Source: Kribbella voronezhensis (GTDB lineage Bacteria; Actinomycetota; Actinomycetes; Propionibacteriales; Kribbellaceae). Taken from it: DNA of 64,000 bases. The notes beneath the pieces are model-generated. The model saw nothing but the letters and a program-made list of their open reading frames with translations, had not been told where the DNA came from and searched no databases. Below, one piece after another: positions 17,762 to 25,769 of this stretch; position 1 is the first letter of the stretch, and every line of letters begins with the position of its first letter. The stretch is from NCBI RefSeq assembly GCF_004365175.1, contig NZ_SOCE01000001.1, forward strand, positions 1,785,154-1,849,153. Direction: 5' to 3'. The position numbers and the translations under genes are program-made.

Positions 17762-19042
17762 GTGGCCAGCCAGTCGGAAGCGGGGATTCTTGCCGCGTTG
17801 ATCACGCCCGGCTCGCGGGCCGCGCCCGGGTACGACCGGCCGACCCCACGGGATCGCGTCGTGGACGTCGCATTCGTCGGGGTCGGATTCCTGCTCGGGG
17901 CGCTCGGACTCGGCGACGTCGCGAGTACGGCCAGGTTCGACCCGCCGGGTTGGCTGATCGTCACGACCTGGATCGGATCGGCGTTGTCGCTGGCCCTGCG
18001 GCGCCGGTGGCCGGTCGGTCTGGCCGTCGCCCTGATCGTGCTGTCGGTGTTCTTCCCACCGGTCGGTGGTCCGAGCGTGCTGGCGCTGTTCAGCGCGGCC
18101 GTCCATCGCAGCTCGGACGTCAGCCTGGCGCTCTGCGGAGCAGGTGTTGCCTCCGGCATCGTTCAGTTCTGGATCTATCCGCCGGCCGGGTCGGCGTCGT
18201 ACTGGGTCGCAGTCGGCATCACCGCGCTGGGTTGTCTGGGTCTGACCGCCTGGGGCATGGTCGTCCGGACCCGGCGCGAACTGATGGCGTCACTCACCGA
18301 GCGAGCGGTCCGCGCGGAGGCCGAGCAGAGGTTGCGGGTCGAGCAGGGCCGGAGGCAGGAACGGGAGCGGATCGCCCGCGAGATGCACGACGCGCTCGGC
18401 CACCGCCTGTCACTGCTCTCGGTGCACGCCGGCGCCGTCGAGTTCCGCCCGGACCTTCCTCCCGATGAGCTCTCCCGGATAGCCGGCGTCATCCGCAGCA
18501 GTGCCCGCGACGCCGTCAGCGACCTCCGGGACATCGTCGGCGTACTCCGTTCCCACCACACCGTCGACGGCCCCCACCGAGGTATCGCCGAGTTCGACGA
18601 CCTGGTCGCCGACTGCCGCTCGGCAGGCCTGGCCGTGGAAGTTGCCATCGGCATCGACCTCGCCACGGTCCCGGAGTCCGTCGGCCGGCATGCCTACCGC
18701 ATCGCCCAGGAGGGCCTCACCAACGCCCGCAAACACGCTCCGGGCCAACCGGTGCGGGTCGCGATAGACGGAAAACCCGGCGACGGCCTCACCCTCGAGA
18801 TCATCAATCCGCTCACCCCGCCCGGATCCCGCGTCCCGCGCGGCTCGGGTGACTCCGATGGCTCGGCTGGCTCGGGTGGCTCGGGTGGCTACGGAGGCTC
18901 GGGTGGGGCGGGGTCTCAAGTCGGTTTGATCGGACTCGGTGAGCGGGCTTCGCTGGTGGGCGGCCGGATCGAGCACGGCGAGACGCGGACCGGCGATTTC
19001 CGCCTGGCCGCCTGGCTCCCCTGGCCGAAGGACGCACGATGA
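17762..19042 (+). CDS. NarL/DesK-type sensor histidine kinase
   Basis: This 426-residue kinase has about four or five membrane helices in the first 170 residues, a coiled region rich in Arg/Glu, and the HisKA_3 box EMHDALGHRLSLLSVHAG with phospho-acceptor His209. An ATPase domain follows (YRIAQEGLTNARKHAPG; later GLIGLGERASLVGGRIEHG). A Gly/Ser low-complexity stretch of about 25 residues sits between these ATPase segments. Start GTG 17762 is uncertain because GGGGAGG touches it with no spacing. TAGCCT lies 8 bp upstream, so the message may be leaderless. It overlaps its response regulator by 4 bp. The stimulus is unknown. Confidence 0.9.
   Translation: MASQSEAGILAALITPGSRAAPGYDRPTPRDRVVDVAFVGVGFLLGALGLGDVASTARFDPPGWLIVTTWIGSALSLALRRRWPVGLAVALIVLSVFFPPVGGPSVLALFSAAVHRSSDVSLALCGAGVASGIVQFWIYPPAGSASYWVAVGITALGCLGLTAWGMVVRTRRELMASLTERAVRAEAEQRLRVEQGRRQERERIAREMHDALGHRLSLLSVHAGAVEFRPDLPPDELSRIAGVIRSSARDAVSDLRDIVGVLRSHHTVDGPHRGIAEFDDLVADCRSAGLAVEVAIGIDLATVPESVGRHAYRIAQEGLTNARKHAPGQPVRVAIDGKPGDGLTLEIINPLTPPGSRVPRGSGDSDGSAGSGGSGGYGGSGGAGSQVGLIGLGERASLVGGRIEHGETRTGDFRLAAWLPWPKDAR
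18840..18915. repeat. Gly/Ser-coding tandem repeat inside the kinase ATPase domain
   Basis: GGCTCGGGTGGC-type 9-12 bp units recur and encode a GSGGSGGYGGSGG-like loop. The position just before the GLIGLGER box suggests an expandable ATP-lid loop. Slippage could vary its length. Confidence 0.6.
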
Positions 19043-19692
19043 CAGTTCGTCTGTTGCTGGTCGACGACGATCCGCTGGTGCGTGCCGGACTGGCAGCGAT
19101 GCTGGGCGGCGTACCGGAACTGGAGTTGGTGGGCCAAGCCGGTGACGGGCGGGAAGCGGTCGACGCAGTACGGGATCTTCAGCCGGACGTCGTGCTGATG
19201 GATATCGGGATGCCGGTACTGGACGGCGTTGCGGCCACCGCGGCGATCCGTCGGCGTACGGATCCACCGGCCGTGATCATGTTGACCACCTTCGGCTCCG
19301 ACGAGTATCTGCTCAGCGCGTTGCGGGCGGGTGCGTCCGGCTACCTGCTCAAGGACGCTGCCCCCACCGAGATCGTCGACGCCGTACTGCGGGTCGCTGC
19401 CGACGAGTCGGTGTTGTCGGCGCGATCGACGCGTCAGCTGATGGACTACGTGAGCTCGACCGATCGTGACGGCCGCCGGGAAGCGGCCGTCACGACCTTG
19501 GGCGTGCTGACCGGCCGGGAGCGCGACGTCGCGCTGGCCGTTGCCCAGGGCAAGAGCAATGCCGAGATCGCCGACGAGCTCGATCTCGGCATCGCCACCG
19601 TCAAGACCCATCTGACGCGTGCGTTAAGCAAACTCGACCTGAACAACCGAGTGCAACTCGCCATCCTGGCCCACGACGCCAGGCTGGTTTAG
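19039..19692 (+). CDS. NarL/FixJ-family response regulator
   Basis: The 217-residue protein has a receiver domain with the acidic pair DDD near residue 8, phospho-acceptor Asp55 (VVLMDIGMP) and a KDAAP switch lysine. The LuxR-type DNA-binding domain begins at LTGRERDVALAVAQGKSNAEI. Its ATG overlaps the kinase stop as ATGA, so the pair is co-translated. A rare TTA leucine codon occurs at residue 196 (19624-19626), a codon whose reading depends on the bldA tRNA in streptomycetes. Targets are unknown. The stop overlaps that of the convergent GH30 gene by 4 bp. Confidence 0.93.
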   Translation: MTVRLLLVDDDPLVRAGLAAMLGGVPELELVGQAGDGREAVDAVRDLQPDVVLMDIGMPVLDGVAATAAIRRRTDPPAVIMLTTFGSDEYLLSALRAGASGYLLKDAAPTEIVDAVLRVAADESVLSARSTRQLMDYVSSTDRDGRREAAVTTLGVLTGRERDVALAVAQGKSNAEIADELDLGIATVKTHLTRALSKLDLNNRVQLAILAHDARLV

Positions 19693-21974
19693 CTCAGCTT
19701 CAGATAGTCGACATTGAACCCGCCGGTCTCGCAGAACAACGTGACCACCTGCTCGCCCGCGGGCAGCGTCACCTGCGTGTGGATCGACTGGTACGCCGCC
19801 CAGCCGCCCGTGTCCGGTACCGACACCTTGGCCAGTACCGCGCCCGAGGCGTCCCGCAGCGAGATCGCATCGGTGGCGACGGCGCCCGTACCGTTCGCGA
19901 CCCGGAACTCCAGGTCGTAGGTACCGGCCTGGGCGACGTCCACCCGGTACTGCAACCAGTTGCCGGCCGCCGTCCAGCCGACGTTCTTGCCACCACTGGC
20001 CGCCGCGTTGCTCTCGATGAAGTTCGCGCCGCCGTCGGTCCAGCCGTGCTGGGCGACGTACGACTCCGCCTCGATCTTCTCGCCGACCGGCGTACCGTGC
20101 GGCCGGACCGTGACATGCACGGTCACCTCGTCGTGCGCCGCTCCATCGGTGACCCGGAACTTCAGGCTCAGCTCTCCGGCCGTCGTCGGGTGAAGCGTCA
20201 CCAGGCCGGTGGTGGCATCGAGGCTGACGCCGTCCGGGAGGTCGGTCGCGTAGTACGCGAGGCGGTCGCGATCGCGGTCGGTCGCCGACAGTTGCACCTG
20301 GGTGGTGGCGTACTGGTCGGCGCCGACATCAGCTACGGCACGCAGTACGGGAGCGTGGTTTCCGTGCGCCGAGGGGACGTCGCCCTGCCAGCGGTAGGTG
20401 GCGTACGAGTTCGCGGGAACCGTTATGCTGAACGATTTTCCGGCGAGGAGAACCCGCACGGTCTTCGGGGTCGCGGTGCTGTTGCCGAGGATCGCGACGA
20501 AATGGTTGCCGCGGTCCTTGTAGACGACGTTGGCGATCCCGTTCGTGGTCGCGCTGGATTCAACCCGTACGTCGTCCGGCGTGAGGTACTTGGCGAACTG
20601 GCCCATCGCGTACAACTCGTCGCGGACACTGAACGTCTTCGTGGTGGTGTCGACCTTCACCAACCGGTTCGGCCACTTGGTGGTGCGGCCGACCTCTTCC
20701 CAGTCGATGTTGTTGTCCCGCGCAGGAGTCCAGTGCAAGGTGCCGCCGTCCTGATCGGTGGTCTGCGCCCACATGACGTACGACGAGGCGTCCAGCCGGA
20801 AGTAGTTCAGGATCGTGGCCGGGTTCAGGTCGCTGGTCTCGGTCATGTGCACCGGCTTGCCGGTCTGCTCGTACGCGTCGCGCATCACGGTCGGGTCGCC
20901 CCAGTACGGGTGGAACGCGATCGCGTCCGCGGCCTTGGCGGCCTTCGGGTCGTTGAGGATCCGGTAGTAGTTCTTGGTCTCGGTGCTGTTCGGGTCGCGC
21001 CAATCCCAGAAGTTGAAGTCGTGCACGTAGAGCTCCGTGGGCAGGCCCGCCCGCTTGACCTCGCGCTTGATCGCGACCGCCAGCTTCTGCTGCTGCTCGA
21101 CGCTGATGTCCATCGCGGGGTAGACCACGTCGATGCCAGGCTCGTTCAGCAGGGTGAGGGCGTCGACCTTGATCCCGTGCTTCGCGTACGCCTGCACGTA
21201 CTTCACGTAGTACCGGGCGAACACGTCGATGGCGTCGTCGCGCAACTTGCCGACCTGGTAGTACGACGTGGTGCTGCCGGGCTTCAGCGCGACCTCGCCG
21301 GTGAACTTGTTGTTGGTCTTCATCCAGGCCGGTGCACTCCAGGCCGAGGCGAAGAAGGTCGCCCGGGGGTTGTAGCGCTGGATCAGCTTGACCGTGTCGA
21401 CGATGTGCGCGTCGAGATCGCGCTTGATCGAGAAGTACTTCAGGCCGAAGTCCTCGGTGACGCCCGGCGGAAGTTCGTCGTACGACCAGAACGGCAGGTG
21501 CTCGATCAGGTCGGGGCTGCCGATGGTCAGCCGGAAGCGGTCGAAGCCGGCGCCGGTCCTGGGGTCGACGAGGAGCTTGATCGCGCGGTCGCGCTCGGCC
21601 GGGGTCAGCTTCCAGAGGTTGGAGACACTGGTCTCGTCGAGCGAGAAGCCGATGCCCGAGTAGCGCTGGCGGAGCGTGCTCGGGTCGATGACGACGTCGG
21701 CGTCACCAGCGCCGCCCTCGTCTCGTCCCATCCGGGTGGCCGGCAGCGGCTGCCAGGCCTGTGCAGCGCCGCTGAAATACGTACCGGTGACGACAGCCCC
21801 GTGATCTGGGCTGTGGCTCGGGACGTGATCCGGGCTGTGATCTGGTCGGCTGACTGATGGCTCGGGCCTGGCTGCGACTGGCCGGCCGGCTGTCGCGGGC
21901 AGGCCTGCGGTCGCCGCGAGCACACTGCCTGCCGCGGCGGCGACGAGAACCGCCGCGGAGATGGATCGCCTCAC
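19689..21974 (-). CDS. Secreted GH30-like glycosidase with Ig-like and CBM6 modules
   Basis: The 761-residue exported enzyme has a signal peptide to about residue 30. The GH30-type barrel starts at RYSGIGFSLDETSVSNL and contains LTLLNEPGID (acid/base Glu278) and VHMTETSDL (nucleophile Glu379). The companion beta domain follows, then a putative Ig-like module (about 530-620, TDLPDGVSLDATTGLVT) and a C-terminal CBM6-like module starting at KIEAESYVAQHGW. GH30 enzymes act on beta-linked glucan, xylan, galactan or fucosides; the substrate here is open. Start GTG 21974 follows AAGGAGG. A cre-like palindrome lies about 22 bp upstream. Confidence 0.88.
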   Translation of the reverse strand: MRRSISAAVLVAAAAGSVLAATAGLPATAGRPVAARPEPSVSRPDHSPDHVPSHSPDHGAVVTGTYFSGAAQAWQPLPATRMGRDEGGAGDADVVIDPSTLRQRYSGIGFSLDETSVSNLWKLTPAERDRAIKLLVDPRTGAGFDRFRLTIGSPDLIEHLPFWSYDELPPGVTEDFGLKYFSIKRDLDAHIVDTVKLIQRYNPRATFFASAWSAPAWMKTNNKFTGEVALKPGSTTSYYQVGKLRDDAIDVFARYYVKYVQAYAKHGIKVDALTLLNEPGIDVVYPAMDISVEQQQKLAVAIKREVKRAGLPTELYVHDFNFWDWRDPNSTETKNYYRILNDPKAAKAADAIAFHPYWGDPTVMRDAYEQTGKPVHMTETSDLNPATILNYFRLDASSYVMWAQTTDQDGGTLHWTPARDNNIDWEEVGRTTKWPNRLVKVDTTTKTFSVRDELYAMGQFAKYLTPDDVRVESSATTNGIANVVYKDRGNHFVAILGNSTATPKTVRVLLAGKSFSITVPANSYATYRWQGDVPSAHGNHAPVLRAVADVGADQYATTQVQLSATDRDRDRLAYYATDLPDGVSLDATTGLVTLHPTTAGELSLKFRVTDGAAHDEVTVHVTVRPHGTPVGEKIEAESYVAQHGWTDGGANFIESNAAASGGKNVGWTAAGNWLQYRVDVAQAGTYDLEFRVANGTGAVATDAISLRDASGAVLAKVSVPDTGGWAAYQSIHTQVTLPAGEQVVTLFCETGGFNVDYLKLS

Positions 21975-21995
21975 GATGCCTCCTTCAAGGCGCGG

Positions 21996-22010
21996 GGAAA
22001 GCGCTTGCGG
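21996..22010. promoter_or_regulatory. cre/LacI-type operator candidate upstream of GH30
   Basis: The stretch contains the 8-bp palindrome AAGCGCTT (21999-22006) in a GGAAAGCGCTTGCGG setting. This resembles LacI-family and catabolite operators with a central CG. It lies about 22 bp upstream of the GH30 start codon. Sugar-dependent repression is likely; the cognate protein is unknown. Confidence 0.45.
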
Positions 22011-22024
22011 CCGACAGCCTAGAC

Positions 22025-22057
22025 ATAGTTCACCTCTTTATCTATGGCTTGAACTAT
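22025..22057. promoter_or_regulatory. 8-bp inverted repeat between GH30 and the SnoaL-like gene
   Basis: ATAGTTCA (22025-22032) and TGAACTAT (22050-22057) are perfect inverted arms 17 bp apart in the AT-richest part of this divergent region. They could be half-sites of a dimeric regulator or a cruciform. Which neighbouring gene they control is undecided. Confidence 0.4.
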
Positions 22058-22105
22058 CTGACCGCGGTGGCTTTGGGTACTTGTCCGGCAAAGGGAGGAG
22101 AGGTC

Positions 22106-22483
22106 GTGGACCACGAGACGGCGGAAGACTTCTATCGCCGGTACATGGAGCGCTGCAACGCCCACCGGTTCGACGAACTGGATGAGTTCGTCCATCAGGA
22201 CGTGCGGATCAACGACGAACCTGCCGGGCTCGATCAGTACGCCGCCGGGCTGCGCGCGATGGTCGCGCCGTTCGTGGACTATCGCTGGCAGGTGCTCGAG
22301 CTGCTCGTGGACGGCGATCGGCTGGCCGCCCGGTTCAACGACACGGGCGTACTGCGGGACGGCCGGAAACTCGAGACCCAGGAGTTCGCCGTCTACCACC
22401 TCGACGACGGCAAGATCGCCGAAGTCCGGGGTGTCTGGGTCAAGGCGGACACGTCGGTGCTGAACCAGCTAGACGACGCCTGA
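22106..22483 (+). CDS. SnoaL-like / nuclear transport factor 2-fold protein
   Basis: The 125-residue protein matches the SnoaL-like polyketide-cyclase fold: HETAEDFYRRYMERCNAHRFDELDEFVHQDVRIND, then YRWQVLELLVDGDRLAARFND and LDDGKIAEVRGVWVKADT. Family members include cyclases, isomerases and many of unknown role. I start at GTG 22106 because GGGAGGAG lies 5 bp upstream; the open frame further upstream is not protein-like. Its 3' end overlaps the convergent microprotein gene by 15 bp. No biosynthetic neighbours point to a substrate. Confidence 0.8.
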   Translation: MDHETAEDFYRRYMERCNAHRFDELDEFVHQDVRINDEPAGLDQYAAGLRAMVAPFVDYRWQVLELLVDGDRLAARFNDTGVLRDGRKLETQEFAVYHLDDGKIAEVRGVWVKADTSVLNQLDDA

Positions 22484-22651
22484 CCCGCCCTCAGACGCTG
22501 GCTCGTCGCCGGGCACTGGTTCGTCGTCGAGTTCCGGTAGCTCGTCCGGATCCGGTGTGCCCAGTGGGTGCACCGGATCCGGACCGGTCGGCGCCGGTTC
22601 CCCGGGCGTGCCGAGGGGTTCGATCGGGTTCGGCTCGGCCGTGGTGGACAT
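22469..22651 (-). CDS. Proline/acid-rich microprotein (60 aa)
   Basis: The 60-residue protein is very rich in Pro, Glu, Asp and Gly, with a repeated PLGTP(G/D) motif, and has no predicted membrane segment. It is likely disordered and acidic. I recognise no family. The start codon is 2 bp beyond the stop of the similar 66-residue gene, so the pair is probably one transcript. Similar composition suggests duplication. It overlaps the SnoaL-like gene tail by 15 bp. Confidence 0.5.
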   Translation of the reverse strand: MSTTAEPNPIEPLGTPGEPAPTGPDPVHPLGTPDPDELPELDDEPVPGDEPASEGGSGVV

Positions 22652-22653
22652 GC

Positions 22654-22854
22654 TCAGTCGCGCGGTAGCTGCTCGTTGGGGTCCTCGTCCGGATCAGGCT
22701 CGGGCTCGGGCACCGGCTGCTGCAACGGGCTGTCGTCCCCCGGCCTGATGCCGATGTCCGGGGTGGCGGTGTCGGGGTTGCCGGGATCCGGATTGTCCGG
22801 GTCAGGCACCGGAACCACCGGCGGGACAGGCGGCATCGGATTCGTCGAACTCAT
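22654..22854 (-). CDS. Proline/aspartate-rich microprotein (66 aa)
   Basis: The 66-residue protein opens MSSTNPMPPVPPVVPVPDPD and is low-complexity Pro/Asp/Asn/Glu throughout, probably disordered. A near-perfect AGGAGGT ribosome site lies 6 bp before the ATG, which argues that it is translated. Partly complementary arms (GCAATACC and GGTACTGC on the minus strand) flank the ribosome site and could fold over it. It is the first gene of a pair with the 60-residue relative. The role is unknown. Confidence 0.6.
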   Translation of the reverse strand: MSSTNPMPPVPPVVPVPDPDNPDPGNPDTATPDIGIRPGDDSPLQQPVPEPEPDPDEDPNEQLPRD

Positions 22855-22904
22855 CGCAGTACCTCCTAAGGTATTGCTCGCTGACCCTCCGGTACCCGAT
22901 TCCG

Positions 22905-23879
22905 TCAGCTTCCAAGCCGGCCGGTGGTGAGAACGCAGCGCAGCCCGTCAATGACGAGGATGGGGTTCATGCCGACCGACAGGTAGAGGCCGAGCGCCGG
23001 GGTCGGGTTGTTCGTGTCGACGTGCAGCATCGTGCCGGCCCGCCCGGCCGCCGCATCGAGGGCGAAGGCGTCGCGCAGCAGGAACCTCGCCAGTCCCCGC
23101 CCGCGGAACTCTTCGAGCACGCCGAGCATCGCGATGTGTCCACAGTTCTCCTTCTCGACGAACCCGTCGTTGCACTGCCGGACCGCGACGGCCCGCCCGC
23201 CCACCTCCAGCACAGTCAGTTGGGACCAGTCGAACGTCGGAAGCGCCTCGAGTGCCTCGACCCACTCGTCGTGTGGCCGGGGAACGAAACCGAACTGGCC
23301 GCGGAAACTTTCGATGACCACCTCGTGGGCCGCCCACCGTGCCGCGTCGTCAAACGCCCCGCGGCGAACCACGACGCCCTCGGGCAGGCCCGGAACGGTG
23401 GCGTCCGCGGTGTGGTCGATCCGCATCCGGTGGTACGTCGTACCGAATGCGCAGCCGCGGTCGCTCAACAACGCACGCAGCGGCTCGTCGGCACGAAAGA
23501 TGAAGAAGTCGACGGTGACCTGGGCGTGGCCGCGCTCGTGTCCCATCTCGCGGGCACGGCGGGTCGCCCGTTCGAACAACCAGGCCGCCACCGCAGGCTC
23601 TTGCGATGTCAGATCGATCTGCACCACCTGCCGATCGCCCAGGCCGAACGAGGCTGCCAGCCCGATCGGCAGGCCGTTCCCGGCGAGTACGAGCCAACTG
23701 TCGGTGCCGCGATCGAAGCCGGGCTCGGCGAGGAAGGCGGTCACGCCGTCCAGCGTGCAGTCGGGGAACCCGATCATCGCCAGGTTGTAGGCGGAGAGCA
23801 GGTCGACGATCGCCTCGGCGTCGTTCGGCTCAGGCGGACGGAAGGTGTACTCGTCCGGCAACGCAACCGTGGTGGTCAT
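22905..23879 (-). CDS. Double-domain GNAT acetyltransferase
   Basis: The 324-residue protein has two GNAT folds. The N-terminal one (about 10-150) is degenerate, whereas the C-terminal one has a good acetyl-CoA loop (MLGVLEEFRGRGLARFLL, followed by DAAAGRAGTMLHVDTNNPTPALGLYLSVG). Two-domain GNATs include mycothiol synthase-like and aminoglycoside-type enzymes, but no signature fixes the substrate. It lies downstream of the ABC exporter, separated by a terminator-like hairpin, so it is probably expressed alone. Confidence 0.87.
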   Translation of the reverse strand: MTTTVALPDEYTFRPPEPNDAEAIVDLLSAYNLAMIGFPDCTLDGVTAFLAEPGFDRGTDSWLVLAGNGLPIGLAASFGLGDRQVVQIDLTSQEPAVAAWLFERATRRAREMGHERGHAQVTVDFFIFRADEPLRALLSDRGCAFGTTYHRMRIDHTADATVPGLPEGVVVRRGAFDDAARWAAHEVVIESFRGQFGFVPRPHDEWVEALEALPTFDWSQLTVLEVGGRAVAVRQCNDGFVEKENCGHIAMLGVLEEFRGRGLARFLLRDAFALDAAAGRAGTMLHVDTNNPTPALGLYLSVGMNPILVIDGLRCVLTTGRLGS

Positions 23880-23940
23880 GCGGCGCGGAGAGGTCGGCGG
23901 AGATGGACAGGATGATTGCTGTGAAGAGATTTCACGGTGC

Positions 23941-23972
23941 CCCCTTGGACACCTGCTAGATGCGCCAAGGGG
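23941..23972 (-). terminator. Hairpin downstream of the ABC exporter genes
   Basis: CCCCTTGG and CCAAGGGG form an 8-bp perfect stem with a 16-nt loop, placed between the exporter stop and the GNAT start. It lacks a U-tract, as is usual in high-GC actinobacteria. Confidence 0.5.
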
Positions 23973-23987
23973 CCCTGAAGTTGCCGG

Positions 23988-25769
23988 TCAGCGGTAGGCG
24001 CGGGCCTGGAGGTTGAAGAGGTCGGCGTAGCGGGTGTTGGCGGCGAGCAGGGCTTCGTGGGTGCCTACCTCTTCGATGCGGCCCTGGTGCATGACGACGA
24101 TGAGGTCGGCCATCCGGACGGTCGAGAAGCGGTGTGAGACGAGGACGGTGATGCCACCGGTCTCGGCGGCTGCGATCTTGGCGGCCGCGGCGTACTGCTC
24201 GTAGAGCCGGTGCTCGGCTTCCGGATCCAGCGCTGCGGTCGGCTCGTCGAGCAGCAACAGCAGGGGGCGTTCGCGCATGAAGGCACGAGCCAGTGCAAGT
24301 CGTTGCCATTGGCCACCGGACAACTCCACGCCGTCGGTGAACTTCTTACCCAGTTGGGTATCCAGGCCACGCGGCAATCCCGCGACGACCGACTCCGCGT
24401 CACCCCGCGAGACCGCGAGCCCGACGGCAGCCTCATCCGACATCCGGCCGACGTCGCCCAGGCCGACGACCTCCCGCACGATCAGTTCGAACTTCACGAA
24501 GTCCTGGAATCCGGCCGAAAGCTGTGCTCGCCACGAATCCGGTGCGATCGAGGCCAGGTCGGTCCCGTCGACCAGCACCTGTCCGGTCGTCGGGTCGTAC
24601 ATCCGCGCGAGCAGCTTCACCAGCGTCGTCTTCCCCGCGCCGTTCTCACCGACCAGCGCGATCGCCGAGCCCGCGGGCAGACGCAGGTCGATCCCACTGA
24701 GCACCGCGGAATCCGCACCGGGATAGGCGAATCCAACGTTCCGCAATTCGATCCCCGACGTGAGCCGCGCCGGCGCCGGCGTAGTACCGGCTTTCCACGA
24801 GTTGTCCTTCGCATACTCCCGAAGCCAGTCGTAGCGGCTGAAGCTGCGCACGACCTCACCCACCCAGTACACGTTCTGCGCGATGCCACCGGTCATCTGA
24901 TCGACCTGCGACGCCAGCAGCAACACCAGTACGACGTCGCCCGCCGTCTGCTCTCCGGCCCGCGCCCGGGCGACCACCCAGACCACAGCACCGGCGTACG
25001 CGAGGCCGAACACCAGGCGCACCGCCCCGTCGACCTTCCCGCCCCAGCGGGCCGCGTCGACCCGGCGCCGGAATCTCTCGGTCTGCAAGGAGAAGATTCT
25101 GTCCAGCAACACCTGGCCGAGTCCGAAGACCCGCAACTCCAGGCCGGTCCGCGGATCCTTCGCCACCTCGATGAGCCGGTCGACCAGGCGCTCCTGCGGC
25201 ATCGAGTCTTCCCAAGCCTTTTGCTGCCGCGTACTGCTCAGGTACGCCGACCAGATCCGCGCTGTGCCGAGCAAGGGCAACAACAGCAGCAACGGGTGCA
25301 CCGAGCCGAGCAGGCTGAGCACGGTCACGGTGTTCGTCACCGTACCGAACAGCCACAGCAGCACCTCCGAACCGGCGCCCATCCGCCAGGCTCGTTCGCG
25401 CACGATCTCCAGCCGGTCGGAGACATCGGGCCGCTCATGATGCGCCAGTCCGGGGATGCCGGTCGTCACGTCCAGCAGGTCGGCGTGCACCCGGCCGGCC
25501 ATCCGTTCCTGCGCGGTCGTCTGGAGCGGGAAGCCGACCACATCGGCGACGAACGCGACCGCCAGGCCGGCGACGATGATGCCGATCCCCCACCCGATCG
25601 TGCTCGGCCGATCAGCCGCCAGACCGTCGACCAGGCGGCTCACACCGTACGTCTGCGTCGGCGCGGTGACCGCTCGCGCCGCGACCAGCACGGTGGAGAT
25701 TGCCATCGGCAACGGGGCTGCACGGAACGACGTCGTCAGCCACAGCCGGAAGATCCGCAGACTACGCAT
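23988..25769 (-). CDS. ABC exporter half-transporter (permease-ATPase), second subunit
   Basis: The 593-residue protein has an N-terminal six-helix membrane domain and a C-terminal ATPase with Walker A GENGAGKTTL, signature LSGGQWQRLALARAF, Walker B LLLLDEPTAALD and switch VLVSHRFSTV. All catalytic residues are present. It overlaps the upstream half-transporter by 8 bp, so the two probably form a heterodimer that exports a peptide, lipid or drug. No substrate gene is adjacent. Confidence 0.92.
   Translation of the reverse strand: MRSLRIFRLWLTTSFRAAPLPMAISTVLVAARAVTAPTQTYGVSRLVDGLAADRPSTIGWGIGIIVAGLAVAFVADVVGFPLQTTAQERMAGRVHADLLDVTTGIPGLAHHERPDVSDRLEIVRERAWRMGAGSEVLLWLFGTVTNTVTVLSLLGSVHPLLLLLPLLGTARIWSAYLSSTRQQKAWEDSMPQERLVDRLIEVAKDPRTGLELRVFGLGQVLLDRIFSLQTERFRRRVDAARWGGKVDGAVRLVFGLAYAGAVVWVVARARAGEQTAGDVVLVLLLASQVDQMTGGIAQNVYWVGEVVRSFSRYDWLREYAKDNSWKAGTTPAPARLTSGIELRNVGFAYPGADSAVLSGIDLRLPAGSAIALVGENGAGKTTLVKLLARMYDPTTGQVLVDGTDLASIAPDSWRAQLSAGFQDFVKFELIVREVVGLGDVGRMSDEAAVGLAVSRGDAESVVAGLPRGLDTQLGKKFTDGVELSGGQWQRLALARAFMRERPLLLLLDEPTAALDPEAEHRLYEQYAAAAKIAAAETGGITVLVSHRFSTVRMADLIVVMHQGRIEEVGTHEALLAANTRYADLFNLQARAYR

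Noticed and set aside
18840..18915. CRISPR-like short repeats
   Set aside because: The units are coding, in frame, short and without unique spacers; no cas genes are present.
19779..21857. 692-codon plus-strand frame over the GH30 gene
   Set aside because: It is a low-complexity shadow with no recognisable motifs; the GH30 catalytic motifs fix the minus-strand gene.
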